The notes beneath the pieces were generated by a model. That model worked only from the letters and a program-made list of their open reading frames with translations, did no database searches and was not told where the DNA came from. A stretch of DNA of 64,000 bases from Viscum album. Lineage: Eukaryota > Streptophyta > Magnoliopsida > Santalales > Viscaceae. The translations under genes were made by a program, and so were the position numbers. Shown here in pieces: positions 24,669 to 36,886 of this stretch. The stretch's first letter is position 1, and every line of letters starts with the position of its first letter. Location: assembly GCA_963277665.1 (NCBI GenBank), contig OY728153.1, positions 271,906,250 through 271,970,249 on the forward strand. Reading direction: 5' to 3'.

Positions 24669-27559
24669 TGTCACAAACCATCCCCTGAGGCCCGTTCCAT
24701 GACTACCCCAAGCTCATCTTTCAATTTCCATGGGTTGAGTACCTGTACATAGGCATACACACACATCCAAACCCCCAATGCTGAATGTTAAACAAGCATG
24801 TCACTAAGACAACCCCTGAGAGTAAAATTACAAGATATAACAAAAATGGGGCTAGAATACAAAGAGAGTATAAATACTTTGATATCATCTCCATAAAAAA
24901 CCTTTTTAAAGGGTGGCTGATGTGTAGCTACCAGAAGCCGTAGAAGTATGCCTTGCCTACTGATCTCACTAGGGATTGCCTGATCACAGACCACCAAGGT
25001 CTCTATCAAAACATTGGTCATATGTACAAGACAAGACACATTTGGGCGAAGACCGTGTTGGGGTGAGTAACAAAATACATTGTAGGGACACCAAACTACA
25101 ATTATATTACCAAAAATAAAAGTACACATGAATTAATGGATAGCTGACACAGGTATAACCTAAATATTGAAAGAATGATTATTAGTCGTAATTCTGAACA
25201 ACTTTTGCTACAAAGGGACTCATCCCACATAAGTCACTGAGGATGGATGGGCCTCTAAAGTCCGCTCATCTTTTGGGCCACTTAGGTCCACCTGTCTTCA
25301 TTGAGGTATGTCGGTCCACAAAGGTTAGCTCATCTATCAGTCCACTAAAGACTTATTGTTTTCTATGATGTGTTCCAAAACATAGAAGTCTTATATTCTA
25401 TTAGGCCACTGAGGTGCGCTCGTCTTTCGGGCCACTGTGGTCCTCTCATCTATCATGTCACTGAGGTCTGCTCATCTATTGGGCCAATGAGGTCTGCTCA
25501 TCTCCCAGAACACTGGGGTCTACTCATCTCTCACGATACTGAGGTTTTCTCATCTCTTAGGCAATTGACGTCCACCCATCTCTCATTCCAATGAGGTCCA
25601 CATGTCTACTAGGCTGCTAAGATCTTCCTGAAACTCCCTTCTCATCAAAACCAGCCATAGGATTTCCTGTCATACCACACTTGATTCCAGAAGAATTTAC
25701 TTCTCAACCCATTGGTTGTATATAAACCTTCCTGGAAACACCCTTGGAGTATGCAAAAAGTATTTCCTCAGGGCTAGGGTCGAGATTCTAGAAATTGATT
25801 TTCAATCAGACTCTGTGTATGAATTTTATGGTCAATTTAGAAAAATGTGGGTCCAATAGCCCATGGTGTGACCAGATGGTTAACTGCATTATGGCTTCTT
25901 GAGAAACCATGGTGTTCGACTATGGTGGAGTAAACTAGAACATGTGGAATCTCCACCAAATGAGGCACACGGTTGACCATCAAATTCAACTATGGCTTGG
26001 TCTGGCTACCTAGGTCTGACCCTACCCGCTGAGTCGACCCGGTCCGCCCTAGGTGGGCTCGACCCTTCAGTTTTAGACCATCCCGCTTGATTGAGGGCTA
26101 GTTCATCCCCCCTGAATGTCGCAACCTATCGTGTCTATCCAATGTCACACATCCGACCTCCGTTCCACATACGTCATGCGGCTTGAGTCGTGGGTCCTTA
26201 TCAATTCCACGTACGAAGATGCAACTATCCCTGTATAGATAGTCGCATTTAGGTAGTTCTTTACACCACCATGGTGTGCCTCTGCGGATTTCCACCTCCA
26301 TCGTCTGGCATGAAACCACCACCACGTGCCACCACTACTTCGGTTTTAGTCACCGACAGACCGATTGGCCTTTCCACATGTCACTGAACAATCTATGGTT
26401 GTCCATTCATTGATCCTAAAGGGGTTTTGGGTTCCTTAGGCCACATTATTCATCGCTTGGGGTTTAAATACTCATTGTGACCCCTTTCTAGTGTGAATTC
26501 ATTCCTGTGAGATTTCTCCCAAACCGCCTCGATCTGATCGCCACTATCGTCGTCACACATCCATCATACTATGTCTATACTGTTGCAATGATGTTGGATC
26601 ATTGAACCAAGAAACAGTTTCCCAACAATTGATCATTCATCAACCCATGACAATCATGAAGAATTTGTGGGTAAAAGGGGATAGGAAAAACAAACAACAA
26701 TTCAAGGAATAAACTTCCGCCATCACTCATCATGGAATTAATCCACTCTCATTAGAAGGATCAAGAACAAAATCAAAACAAAAACACAATTCCCCCTATA
26801 TCTCCCACAATCTAAAACCTCCCACAATAATTATTGAACCACGAGTCAAACTCCTTGTGTGTTTATCCACGTTCGCTGTTTAAATACAATAATGGAGAAA
26901 GACAAGATTAAATAATAACGCCTACCTCGATGTTGGAACGTTCATTGGAAAAAATTGCTTCGATGTCGTTCGTCATTCCTTGATCTGAGCCACACTATTG
27001 TTATCGATGATCCCTCAAAAAATTGAAGAACAAAGGGAGAATGAAGCCTGTCATCATAAGCGATTTGTCGATAATCGATCACTTATGAAAAATCTATATG
27101 TAAAGAGAATCTCCATTGTTCCAACGATCCCATATTCAGTAAACCCATTTTGATGGAGAAAATGTGTTTTAGCATTTCTGTTGCGCTGTAACAAAATACA
27201 AAATTCAAATAAAACAAAATAAATGTATATTTTATTTTTTCTTTGGAAAAATAATTTATTAAATTTTCTAAAAAATTTGGAAAATAAAAATTTTCTCTCA
27301 ACCCGCACCAGTCGTGGTTAGGTCATTTCATAGGAAATTTCGTCATTCTAGACACAATGGTGCCCTCAAATTTTATCTACATTCACCTATTTAGTTGTTT
27401 TGAAAACTGCTCACGTGCGCCATTTTAAATAAAGTAAAAAAGTTCAAAAACATATTCCTAGATCAACGGGCCTCAGAATCAAGTGTCGTCTAAGCATTGG
27501 GTCTCTAAATAATCACATATAATTTTAAAAAAGATAACCTGAATTTCGGGGACATTACA
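24669..27559 (-). repeat. 5' LTR of chromovirus
   Basis: Plus-strand ends are TGTCACAAACC at 24669 and GACATTACA at 27559. It is homologous throughout to 16966-19815, including the GGGTGAGTAACAAAATAC block (about 25055-25078), the tandem repeat array (25215-25620), the TCATTCCTTGATC segment (about 26971) and the GCTCACGTGCGCCATTT segment (about 27408). The inner edge abuts the PBS. No ORF inside is credible. Confidence 0.9.
25215..25620. repeat. 26-bp tandem repeat array in chromovirus LTR (copy 2)
   Basis: At least five consecutive units of exactly 26 bases are clear at about 25460-25600, each of the form GGTCTGCTCATCT plus a variable tail and CACTGA or CAATGA. More degenerate units lie on the left. 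It corresponds to the array in the other LTR. Confidence 0.85.
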
Positions 27560-27564
27560 TTATA
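27560..27564. repeat. Decayed target duplication of chromovirus, right (TTATA)
   Basis: Partner of AGGTA at 16961-16965. Both are consistent with an original TGGTA from the Trp-Tyr codons of copia RT. Confidence 0.55.
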
Positions 27565-28480
27565 TGATTTACATAATTTCACTTCATTGAACAACAAATT
27601 TAATAAATAAAAATATTATATTACACTTTCTATTAAATGATTCACAAATGATATTTTGATTTACAGATTTAGGTTCATGTTTTTTTTACTCTTCAAATAA
27701 TTTTTATTGTAATGAATTTTTAATTTCAATTCTACTGGAGTTAAAATGTGTCCTACATGAAAACTGAAATTATTTATTGGTATTCAAAATTAAAAAAAGA
27801 AAATGATGGTATATTTGGACTAATTTAAATATGTTAAAGAATATTTTATGAGTACTGGTCGAGAATCTTGTAAAACATTTAAATCCCAAAGGAGTATAAA
27901 TTTTAAATAAGTTTTTAATGTTTTTTGAAAATATGTTGATTCTAAATTATTTAGATTCAGGATTGGTTGTTTTTTTTAAATTAACATATTCTAGACCTGA
28001 TATAATGTTGAGTGTTTGTATATGTTCTAAATTTCAACCAATTAATAAGGAATCTCACCTAAATGATTTTAAACATATTTTTATATATTTTAAAGGAATT
28101 ACTAATAATGGAGTATTTTATTATAGAAAAAAATAGACATGATATAATTTCTTAGTCTATCTCTACTTTTGGAGGATTCTAATATGATTGAAAAAGTACA
28201 TTATGTACGTGTCATTTTTTCCATAAAAAATTTGTTTCTTGGAGTTTAAGAAAATAATCCTTTAGAATTATCTACATACTATAGTTAATATAGTGATTCT
28301 AAATCATATTTTTCAAAATAATTGTGGATTATAGAAACCATATCTTTTTTATAGAATAAATATTAATTTATTGTTAATAATATTATTTTATTTTGATGTT
28401 TTAAATTATATACATCATTCTTGAACTAAAAATATTGAAACCTGGTGTCGTTTTACTCAATACTTTATTATTTATCAGAT
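27560..28480 (+). pseudogene. Copia pol pseudogene, 3' part (RT end and RNase H)
   Basis: Continuation of the RT gene interrupted at 16965. It restarts with (W)YD-LHNF for the family's WYDRLSNF. Near 27975-28130 it reads LTYSRPDIMLSVCICSKFQ, KESHLNDFKHIFIYFKG, and TNNGVFYY, a close match to the copia segment TASRPDIMFSVC..ARFQ...KESHL.A.KRI.RYLKGT...GL.Y. RNase H follows near 28215-28265 with HFFHKKFVSWSLRK for the family's HFLGN.LVSWSSKK. Stops at 28134 and many others. An unbroken 72-codon frame (27918-28136) survives. Confidence 0.88.
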
Positions 28481-28739
28481 ATTATTTTATAACGTGATCT
28501 AATGAAAAATCAACATGGAGATTTTTGTAAAAAACATCATTTTTTTAAAGATTTCAGAAAATAAAATTATAACATGGAAGGATTGATTTTTTTTAAAATA
28601 AATTTTTCATTTTATTTTATTGACACTAAAATTTACCATTTAGTTTAAATGAATCCTATATTTTTATTAGATAAATTTTAAAATGTGGGATAACTATTGA
28701 AAAATATTTTGTATTTTCTAATTTCTAATAACATGGAGA

Positions 28740-30976
28740 TTATTAGAGATAAGAGTTTGTTTTTATGATTTTGTAGTACCTGTATTTTGTTATTAAATAT
28801 TAATAATTCCTTAATGTTATTAATATTTTCCTATCTAATATTTATTAATTATAATTTATACCTATAAATATTTTTATTTAGTAATATTTTAATAATCAAT
28901 TTTTTATTTATATATTACTAATTTATTATCATTTAATTTAGTTATATTTTTTGTAAAAAATATATTTCTAGATTTTATAATTTTTATAAATTTTTTACAT
29001 GCACTTAAGCAATTTTGAGTACTCTTTCTTTTAATTGATTTTTATTCTCAATGTCAATTCTACCCTTTAACAATTATGTATGTACCATTACATAGCCACT
29101 ATAACCAAACACATGTAATGTGCTCATATTTTTACTATTGCACATGTTTATGGTTTCCCTTATGTATGTAGTAAAATATCTATTCACCCATATGTGAATT
29201 CTATTTAAGACTTACTCAATATGTGAAAACTATTTTATAATCATATGTAAATGAATTCTTACCAAACATAGTATATTTATTCTTTTCAATTTATTTATTG
29301 TCATATTTACCCATTAGTAGATCTTAGATACCATTAATAAAAGTATGTAAACTGATTTATACCTTTATGTAGTTATCATTAATACCAGCACACTACATCT
29401 AAGGTTACCTTTATGCCTAATATGAAAATGTTGAGTACCTTCAGATAATGTAAAAAATGATTTTAACCATTCTATAGAAAGATAATTGTGTTTTTAACCT
29501 TTAAATAATATTTTAAAACTTCTTATTACCTTTATGCATTATAGTATTTTTCTTTTACACAAAATCAGTTCTCCATATTACTATGCATTTACAATTTTTA
29601 TGGTTTTTTAAATTGTTCCAGGTTCATCATATATTTTCAATATTATTTTAATCATACTAAAAAATAAATATAAATTATATATAACATATGAAAATATTTT
29701 TTTTCTTTTGTAAACACATTTATATAATGAAAAATGTTTTTCTTGTTTTTACAGTTGAACTTATAGTATGAAACTCAAAAAATTATTCTTATTATTTCAG
29801 TATTTATTTAATGAATCTACATTCATATTAAATTAAAATATATTTATTTATACTTGTTTTAGGGTATTTAATTTATTCTTAATGTTTTTTGAATATCCTT
29901 ATTTGCAAATGAATATATTCATTTTGTTTTGTAATATAGAATTTTTTGATAATATTTTTGTGTGATTATCATGGGATGTTCATTATTTTGATAGTTTAAA
30001 TGTGTTTTAGTATTCAAATTATGGTTTAAAATTATATTGAATTATTCATTATAGTATTTAATATTTTATGAGAGTAGTGTGATTATTTTTTGATGATAAT
30101 ATCCTTCAACCCCCCTTCGATAATTTTTTAACTATCTTTTTGAATTTGATTTTTGAAATTTCTAACAGTTGCCTTGATTTTGTTATGTATCTATTTTATT
30201 CATGGAGTGATAGAATTGGTTTAAAGGAGACTATGAGAGACAAAAATGTTGAAACAATTATTTTTTTATGATATCTTACTTATTTTCACGCAATACATTG
30301 TAAAAAGTTATGTAATGTTATAATACAATTTTTTGTCCAAGTTTTTGATCATGTGAAAAGATTTCTATCATTTATTAAAAATATTTTCATGGAATGTATA
30401 AAAATTTCATTGAATTTAAATAATTTGATGAGACCATCTGATCTAATACTGAAGAACTCGTTCTATTTTCTCTTATGTATCAATCGGTTTAATCCTGGTG
30501 TATAAGGTCTGTAACACCTCTTCTCATATCTCAAATGTTCATTCAAATTCAATATATTGTTTTATATTCAATGTAATTTTGTTTATTTAGGTTTTAACTC
30601 AAGGATTCTGATTTCATGACCATTCAATTTGTGAAATACCACTTTTTAATGTTAGTTTTTTAATTAAATTGTGACTCCCCATAAAAAAATCTATGTTTAT
30701 TTCTAGTTATTCGTCCTTGAGAAAAGGTTTGAACATTAAGGTGTTATTATTCACCCTATAAAATAAGGTTTAGAAAGAATATATCTCATCTTATATTGAG
30801 GTATTATAGTGGACTAGGTCCATATTAGAATGGACTACTATAAAAATTCTCAAGTCATTTATTTTATTTTCCAAATTCTAATTAACATTATTAATTTACA
30901 TTGATTAATAATTTAGAAGACTAATTTATCTCTTTTAGTATTTTAAGGTGGTCTAATCCACCTCGATAAGCCATCT
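28740..30976 (+). repeat. 3' LTR of copia element (start tentative)
   Basis: The 3' half (about 30125-30976) matches 12240-13120. The start is placed at 28740 because ACATGGAGAT followed by TATTAGAGATAAG resembles the GTGGGAGATTGTTAGAGATAAG-type junction of polypurine tract and LTR common in copia elements. If right, the LTR is about 2.2 kb. The first 1.4 kb has no seen partner upstream, so the left boundary is uncertain. The sequence is extremely AT-rich with no ORFs of interest. Confidence 0.55.
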
Positions 30977-33148
30977 AAAATCACCATATCTAACTTATTA
31001 AAATTTTCATAAATATAATCATTATAGTATGTAAACATTATTAATATAATTTAAATCTAATAGATAATTAATTTTAGAGGGTTATTGTTTGAAAGGAATA
31101 TAGAAAACAATGAATAAATTAGGAAAAATAGAATAAAGGTTTTTGATTCATTACCCTATAATTGGAGTTAGTTTATTTCTAAAACAGAAAAATCATTAAA
31201 CTCTAAGAGTTGATTTCATCCATAATTTTCAAATGGATTTTTAGATAATTAATTGGGGGAATTTGGGTAGCTCTTCTTCTTTGGTAAGTTAGAGATATTT
31301 GGTTTTACAAGTGTATAGAGGTGAGGTATTTATACATGAGGTGAGAGGTACTTTTTAGTTAAAATATTCAGTATAATGTTATTTCTGTGGTAATGATTAT
31401 AATGGTGATATTTTTTAGATTTAAATTAACATTTGAATAAAATAATATTATTTTATGAGTTTTAAATATTTCTAAAATGACATTATTTGTTTTATTAAAA
31501 TTTAAATTTGTAAAAACAAAAGATGTTATTTTAATAAAATAATTTTTCATTTTATAAATTTGATTCACATTTTATTTTTTGAATTTATGTTAGTTATTTC
31601 AAGATAAATTATTTATTTTGTTAAATTATTTTTTGGTAATTAAAATTCTGTAGAAATTGTAATTGTTTTATTTCCACATAGATTATGTAAATAAATTTAA
31701 TTAGGGATGTAAAAAATATATTTTTAATTACTAAAATAAAAATTGAAGTATCTGAGAAAATTATAAAAACTCACCCACATAAATATTCGATGTATCGATT
31801 ATAAAAATAAAATTCACTACATAAAAATTGTCTTATAACATACATAATTAAAATTATTAATATTAAAATATTATTCTTACAAAATACATTAAAATTATTT
31901 TTATTAAAAACGATCTCATAAAATATTTGAGTTTTAAATATTAATGTTAATTTATGGAATTATATTATTTGTATTTTATTAAATTATAAAACATACATAA
32001 TATCCATATTATTTTTTTTTATTTTGAGTTCATGTTAATGTTTTAAAAGGTATGATATTTTTTATAACTGGCTGGTTTATATTTCTAAGGGTGATGTTAA
32101 TATTTCCATGTTCACATTACCGCTTATAAATATCATTTAGTATCATTTAATTCCATAATTCATCATCTTCCTCAAATCCTATCATGTTTTTATATTATCT
32201 ATTTCTAAAATATAGATTGGAATTCTAAGGTTATATATTTATTATCGTGTTTTTCATCTCTATAATGATTTTATGTAGTCACGATTTTCCAAATATTCTT
32301 ATTCAAGTATTTTTTTCTATGTATATTTTAAAATTGAAAGACATTCAATTACCATAGATATATTTGTTATATAATCACAATTTTCCTGTTAGACAATTTT
32401 TAAAAATATGTTGTCCAAGTTTATTTAATATATTGAATACCTAATTATGATAAGAATTATTTACTCATTAACACATTCAATTTATATAAATGTTTGGGAT
32501 GCTATATTTTATACATGAGAGTTACATGTCCCCTTGGGTAAATATTAATTTACTCGTTATATGAACAAGTAGGATATGATCATTAGAGTGAGCATATGTG
32601 ATTATTTTTACACTAAAATATAAAAATCCATAACACACAATATGAAAAATAATGATTTGAGTTATCATGTGATATACAAGATACCATGGTATTAAAACAA
32701 ACATATTCAATATATACAAGTAATATGTTTTACAATACCACTATTATACAGTGTTTAAAATCCATGATGGTACTTTAAATTCATATATAGTTCACCAGTA
32801 GGTTATTAGTAACTGGACCAGAACAGAGGCCTCATGTAACTAATACCTTGAGTAGAGGATTACCCAAAATGTATAATGTATCATAGTTCACCATCATAAT
32901 TAAATAAATTCCCAACAAGGGATTAACATTCATCGAGATATTTTCAAACACAAGGCTTCATGGCTCAAAATCTCCCCACATTATCTATGATTAATATTTG
33001 AGAGATTATTATCCAAATCAAGGGTGGTGTGTAATGAAGTAACCTATGTTTTGAAGTGTATCTAAATAACAAAGGATAATAATGTTTTTGGAAACTATGG
33101 GAAGTGTATTTATAAAATCAATGGGTTATAATATATACATGCCCCTTA
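30977..33148. other. 2.2 kb AT-rich sequence, nothing recognised
   Basis: Lies between the copia 3' LTR and the solo LTR. Very AT-rich at first (to about 32300), then more mixed. Short frames at 31368-31568 and 32522-32719 on the minus strand look like chance. Together with 36887 onward it is the pre-insertion target of the solo LTR. Confidence 0.5.
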
Positions 33149-33153
33149 ATAAG
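33149..33153. repeat. Target duplication ATAAG, left of solo LTR
   Basis: ATAAG immediately precedes TGTAGCACC and is repeated exactly at 36882-36886. Confidence 0.85.
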
Positions 33154-36100
33154 TGTAGCACCACGACCCTAGTTTCCTAGAGTCAATGAATTATTACACA
33201 ACATTGGCATGGTTATATGAAATCAAGTCTTGAAAGACTGATTAGTTTAGTAGATTTAGATGTACTAGATACATACATATGTTTTTACATTACATCATGA
33301 AGTAAAAAAACAAAATTATGTCCCCTATGAGCACACTCATATCCCCTAGTTTATCCCTATAGGCCAGTGATAATATACTTCTTCACATCCTAGGAAAAAT
33401 AAAACATAGAAAGGGGTGAGCTCAAATGCTCAGTAAGGATAAAAATATAGCGGAAACGTTCATAAATATGCATAAACATTTAATTTAGTGTATAAGACTA
33501 AAATTAAATCCCCTATACATTAACATCAGTATAATATGGAAAACATAAATCAAATAATTTGGTTTACTTTTTCACGTTAATATTCCACTAGTCGAATGAT
33601 AATATGTAATATCAACAGAAAATTTTATAATGATGGAATGCATAATACAGGACATCATAACCACATAGTCAAGGCCTCGTGCCAAGACTATAAATAATAT
33701 CTTTTTCAAGGACTTGTTCCAAACCACTAGTTTGTCTCATGAGATATACCAATGCATTGAGGAGCTATAGGGGGCTCCACCCGCTAATTACTAAGTCTAA
33801 TGCATTCTTCATATGAAATGGTTGAAAAAAATCAAAAATATTCTTATTAAAACGGGCATACCAAATGTTAATATATTAACCATAAAACATGAATGGTATA
33901 AAAATAAAACATCCACATTCCAACGTATAAAAAAACCTTCAATACTATATGGAATATTTTTTCATAATAAATCAATGTCAAACAAGTGTAAAATCCATCA
34001 AAAGATGTTGAGAAAGATGAAATCAAAACTATTGGAGAGAAATATCCCTTTCTATTTTAAAATCAATTAAAAGTCACGTAATTATTAGAGAAAATATTTA
34101 TTTTTAAAATATTATTATAAACTTGTAAGGTAACCTTAAATAGTGTTATAATGGCGAAAAATAGCCTCACCCGCCGTATAAGTTAAAAAAGCATTCTTAC
34201 CTTAATTTGTCAAAAAGGTCATAATGTACCTTGTTTGGAAAACGACAAAAAGATTCCTTTCAAAAAAATTTATAAAATTTAAAAAAATGTTATAAATGGA
34301 TTTAACCCATATTCTAGGAAATAAAAAAAAAATTGAAATACATTTATTATAAACACGTATTAGGATGATAAACAAATCTCAGTAGATTCTTATGTATAAA
34401 CAACCTTAGATAATAAGGATATTATAAAATTAACCCTTACATTGTACTTTTCCTTAGTCAAGGGTAATTTAACATCATAAATAATAGTTAATTAGTTGTT
34501 ATTATATTTTACAAGAACCAAATACATTAATATGATATCGTATACGATCTTCTAATATTGTTTTGTTAGTATTATTTCTGTAGTATCATTGTTTTTGATG
34601 TTAACTCCTTCATTTTCCTTTATATGTTTTGTTACGTTTGTCATGTTTGTTATGGATTGGATGTATTTTATTCATATCCATAATTTTATTATGTTCTAAA
34701 ATATTATTTTAAATCATAAAATTAAAAATATTCTTGAATGGTTATGATAGTGAATGAATCGCATCGCGTTCGTGGAGATGGTTATCGGTACGTACACCCG
34801 TGCGAAAATATCATTGTATTGATGGTGAAATAGTATGTAATTGGATGGTATATTACATATACAGAATCATTAAAATGTTATATGTATTACATACATCAAT
34901 TATACTCATTATTATACCCATCTAGATAATGAATAGGTGAATAACAAACTACACCACGACGCGGAGATAGTAAGTCGTACGTAGGCATGTATGGGGACTT
35001 TGTCATTCATAGGATAGATATAATAATTAATATGGTTCTACCATATTTATAATAACATCACAATATATATAAGGTTCTGTAGTTATTATTTTTTTATGGA
35101 AACTACAAATAAATATGAAGTGGATGAAAAATAACATTGAAAGAGTTGATGAAATTATTACATCTTCTTCGGGTCATTCCTTTTGATTTGATCAAAAGGG
35201 ATACATAGGTTGGATTTATGATCAATATACGGACTATAGGGTTTATTGAGGGTAGTTGATAAGATATATGATCAGGTATTGGCTGATAAAAATGGCTATG
35301 GAAGTGTGATTTTTAGAGAAGGGGAAGTACCCTTTTATAATAGAGGTGAGGTTCACTTTAGGAAATGTTTGAAATATTAATTTATTATAAAATTCATTTC
35401 GGTTTATAATTGCTCAAAATGTATTTATTTGGAGTATAATGTGGGTATGGATCTAAATAATCTCAAAAAATAGGTTTTATATAAGTTTAGGGCACCATAT
35501 TATCCTTATATTTAAGATTTAACTCTTAGTTCAATAGTTTAACTTTTACAATGTCTTCATGTATTTTAATATTACCTAGTTAATAAACTTACTATAAAAT
35601 TTCAAACAAATCACATGTAGTTCATTAATAACATATATATAATTATATATGTCCTTTGTCCAAGAAATATATTTTTATGAATACTATAACATTTATTAAT
35701 GTAGTATTTTTTTTAAAACACATTTATGTCAATTTAGACACTATTTAGTATGTGGTTTTTTTGAAAGTAAAAAAAACATGATTACATATAAATAAATACA
35801 TTAAATACATCATAACATGTCATATTAATCTATAAAATTAGTGGAATGCATCAAAAGTCTTATTTTCATATTTATAAAATCAATTACTTTAATCTTACAT
35901 TAATAAGTTAATTATTTCATCATCATTGTGTCATAAATAAATTTAATTATTTTATGTCTAAAAATTATAAATAAAATACCACGATGTAGGGAAATTTTTT
36001 TTCTTTCTAATGAATATTTATAGTTAAATTCATATTATCTACAAACCTATATTAAAAATGGTTTAGTTAATACAATTTGAATTTAACACTTTTAACTCTT

Positions 36101-36881
36101 CTTTAAATAAAATAATAATAAATGTCCTAATCTACTCCAAGTGGATCAAAGAGGATCATATTTTAATCCTATGGTTGATTTTGGTTAGAAAAACATATCC
36201 AATAGAATTATGACATGTGTTAGGGTAATTATAATATCATTTTTACATTTAATTAACCTATTTACTTTTAATCGTGGTAAACAAAATTCAAAAGTTACTA
36301 TTCACCAAAAAATATTTTCATCCTATTTAACAACATTTTATTTACTAATGACAACCCTATCTCTCAGAATTTTGAAATTCAATTCATAGAAGCTATAAAA
36401 TTACATTTTATTCAAATTTGCAAATGTGCGTAGAATGTGGGTAAAAGATGTTAAAAAATTCAAAAAAATTCTATATATTTAATCTTATTATAAAATGACC
36501 CCAATGAATTACATTGAATTAATATATGTTTTATGTATCTATTTTGAATTTAGAATATATTTAAATTTAATTTTTTTTATTTAAATAAAAAATAATTTTT
36601 AAATAATAACGTCGTGTTTTACACTATTCATCAAAAATGAAATGTTTTCATAAAAATAAAAAAAAATCACCCAAATCTAATTTAGATATTCCAAATCCAA
36701 AAACGAATTCCTTTTTGAAAAAAAAAATTATGAAAATTTAAAAATTGGGTAATATTGTTCATAACTATTTTTTAAACGGCCAGTTTTTTTGGTCGTGATG
36801 TGCTAGAACTCGAAGTTGTTTATAGCACATGCTGTTGTATTATTCAATGATAAGCATACCGTGGAAGTTTTGGTTGTTACA
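33154..36881 (-). mobile_element. Solo LTR (3.7 kb), family 1
   Basis: The reverse complement starts TGTAACAACC and ends GGTGCTACA. The length is 3728 bp, against 3713 bp for the LTR at 1790-5502. Matches cover both ends and inner blocks: the first 110 bases including TTCCAC, AATAATAC and AGTTCTA(G/A)CACA; the GGTGGAGCCC..CTATAGCTCCTC segment (about 33765-33785); the CACGAGGCCTTG unit (about 33670); the TATA box; and GAGCTCACCCCTTT (about 33414). There is no internal region, and a perfect 5-bp duplication surrounds it. It is therefore a solo LTR left by recombination between the two LTRs of a former complete element. Confidence 0.93.
35333..35339 (-). promoter_or_regulatory. TATA box of solo LTR
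   Basis: The minus strand reads TATTATAAAAGGG, at the position equivalent to the TATA box of the other two family-1 LTRs. Confidence 0.65.
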
Positions 36882-36886
36882 ATAAG
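36882..36886. repeat. Target duplication ATAAG, right of solo LTR
   Basis: Exact copy of 33149-33153. Confidence 0.85.

Larger units (their letters stand above)
16966..27559 (-). mobile_element. Chromovirus (Tekay/Del-like Ty3/gypsy), complete but decayed
   Basis: A 10.6 kb element in reverse orientation. The 5' LTR is 24669-27559 (2891 bp) and the 3' LTR is 16966-19815 (2850 bp). The internal region of about 4.85 kb holds, on the minus strand, PBS, gag, protease, RT, RNase H and integrase, in that order. Both LTRs have TGT...ACA ends. The copies have drifted far apart: aligned stretches are roughly 70% alike by eye, which implies an old insertion. Gag-pol is broken by many stops. The integrase C-terminus followed by HVSHLRRYVHDPSHI is typical of the Tekay/Del chromoviruses. 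It is inserted antisense into the copia RT gene. Confidence 0.93.
12240..30976 (+). mobile_element. Sirevirus-like Ty1/copia element, split by chromovirus insertion
   Basis: A copia-type retrotransposon in the order LTR, PBS, gag, protease/integrase, RT, RNase H, LTR, all on the + strand. The 10.6 kb chromovirus at 16966-27559 interrupts it. Without the insertion it spans about 8 kb. Matching LTR segments: 12342-12440 with 30242-30330 (offset 17869), 12770-12850 with 30655-30730 (offset 17886), and the T/A-rich segment at 12972 with 30859 (offset 17887). The nearly constant offset shows that these are paired LTRs. The left copy seems truncated, or starts near 12240. Gag matches the Sirevirus pattern. 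All ORFs are broken. Confidence 0.82.

Noticed and set aside
30510..30520. TGTAACACC, looking like the start of a gypsy LTR
   Set aside because: It lies inside the copia 3' LTR, where the aligned 5' LTR copy (near 12635) has related sequence (a TCACACTTCTTCCC-like stretch). No polypurine tract precedes it and no LTR end was found.
33813..34070. 85-codon Lys/Asn-rich plus-strand ORF
   Set aside because: Lies antisense within the solo LTR, and its composition just reflects AT-rich DNA.
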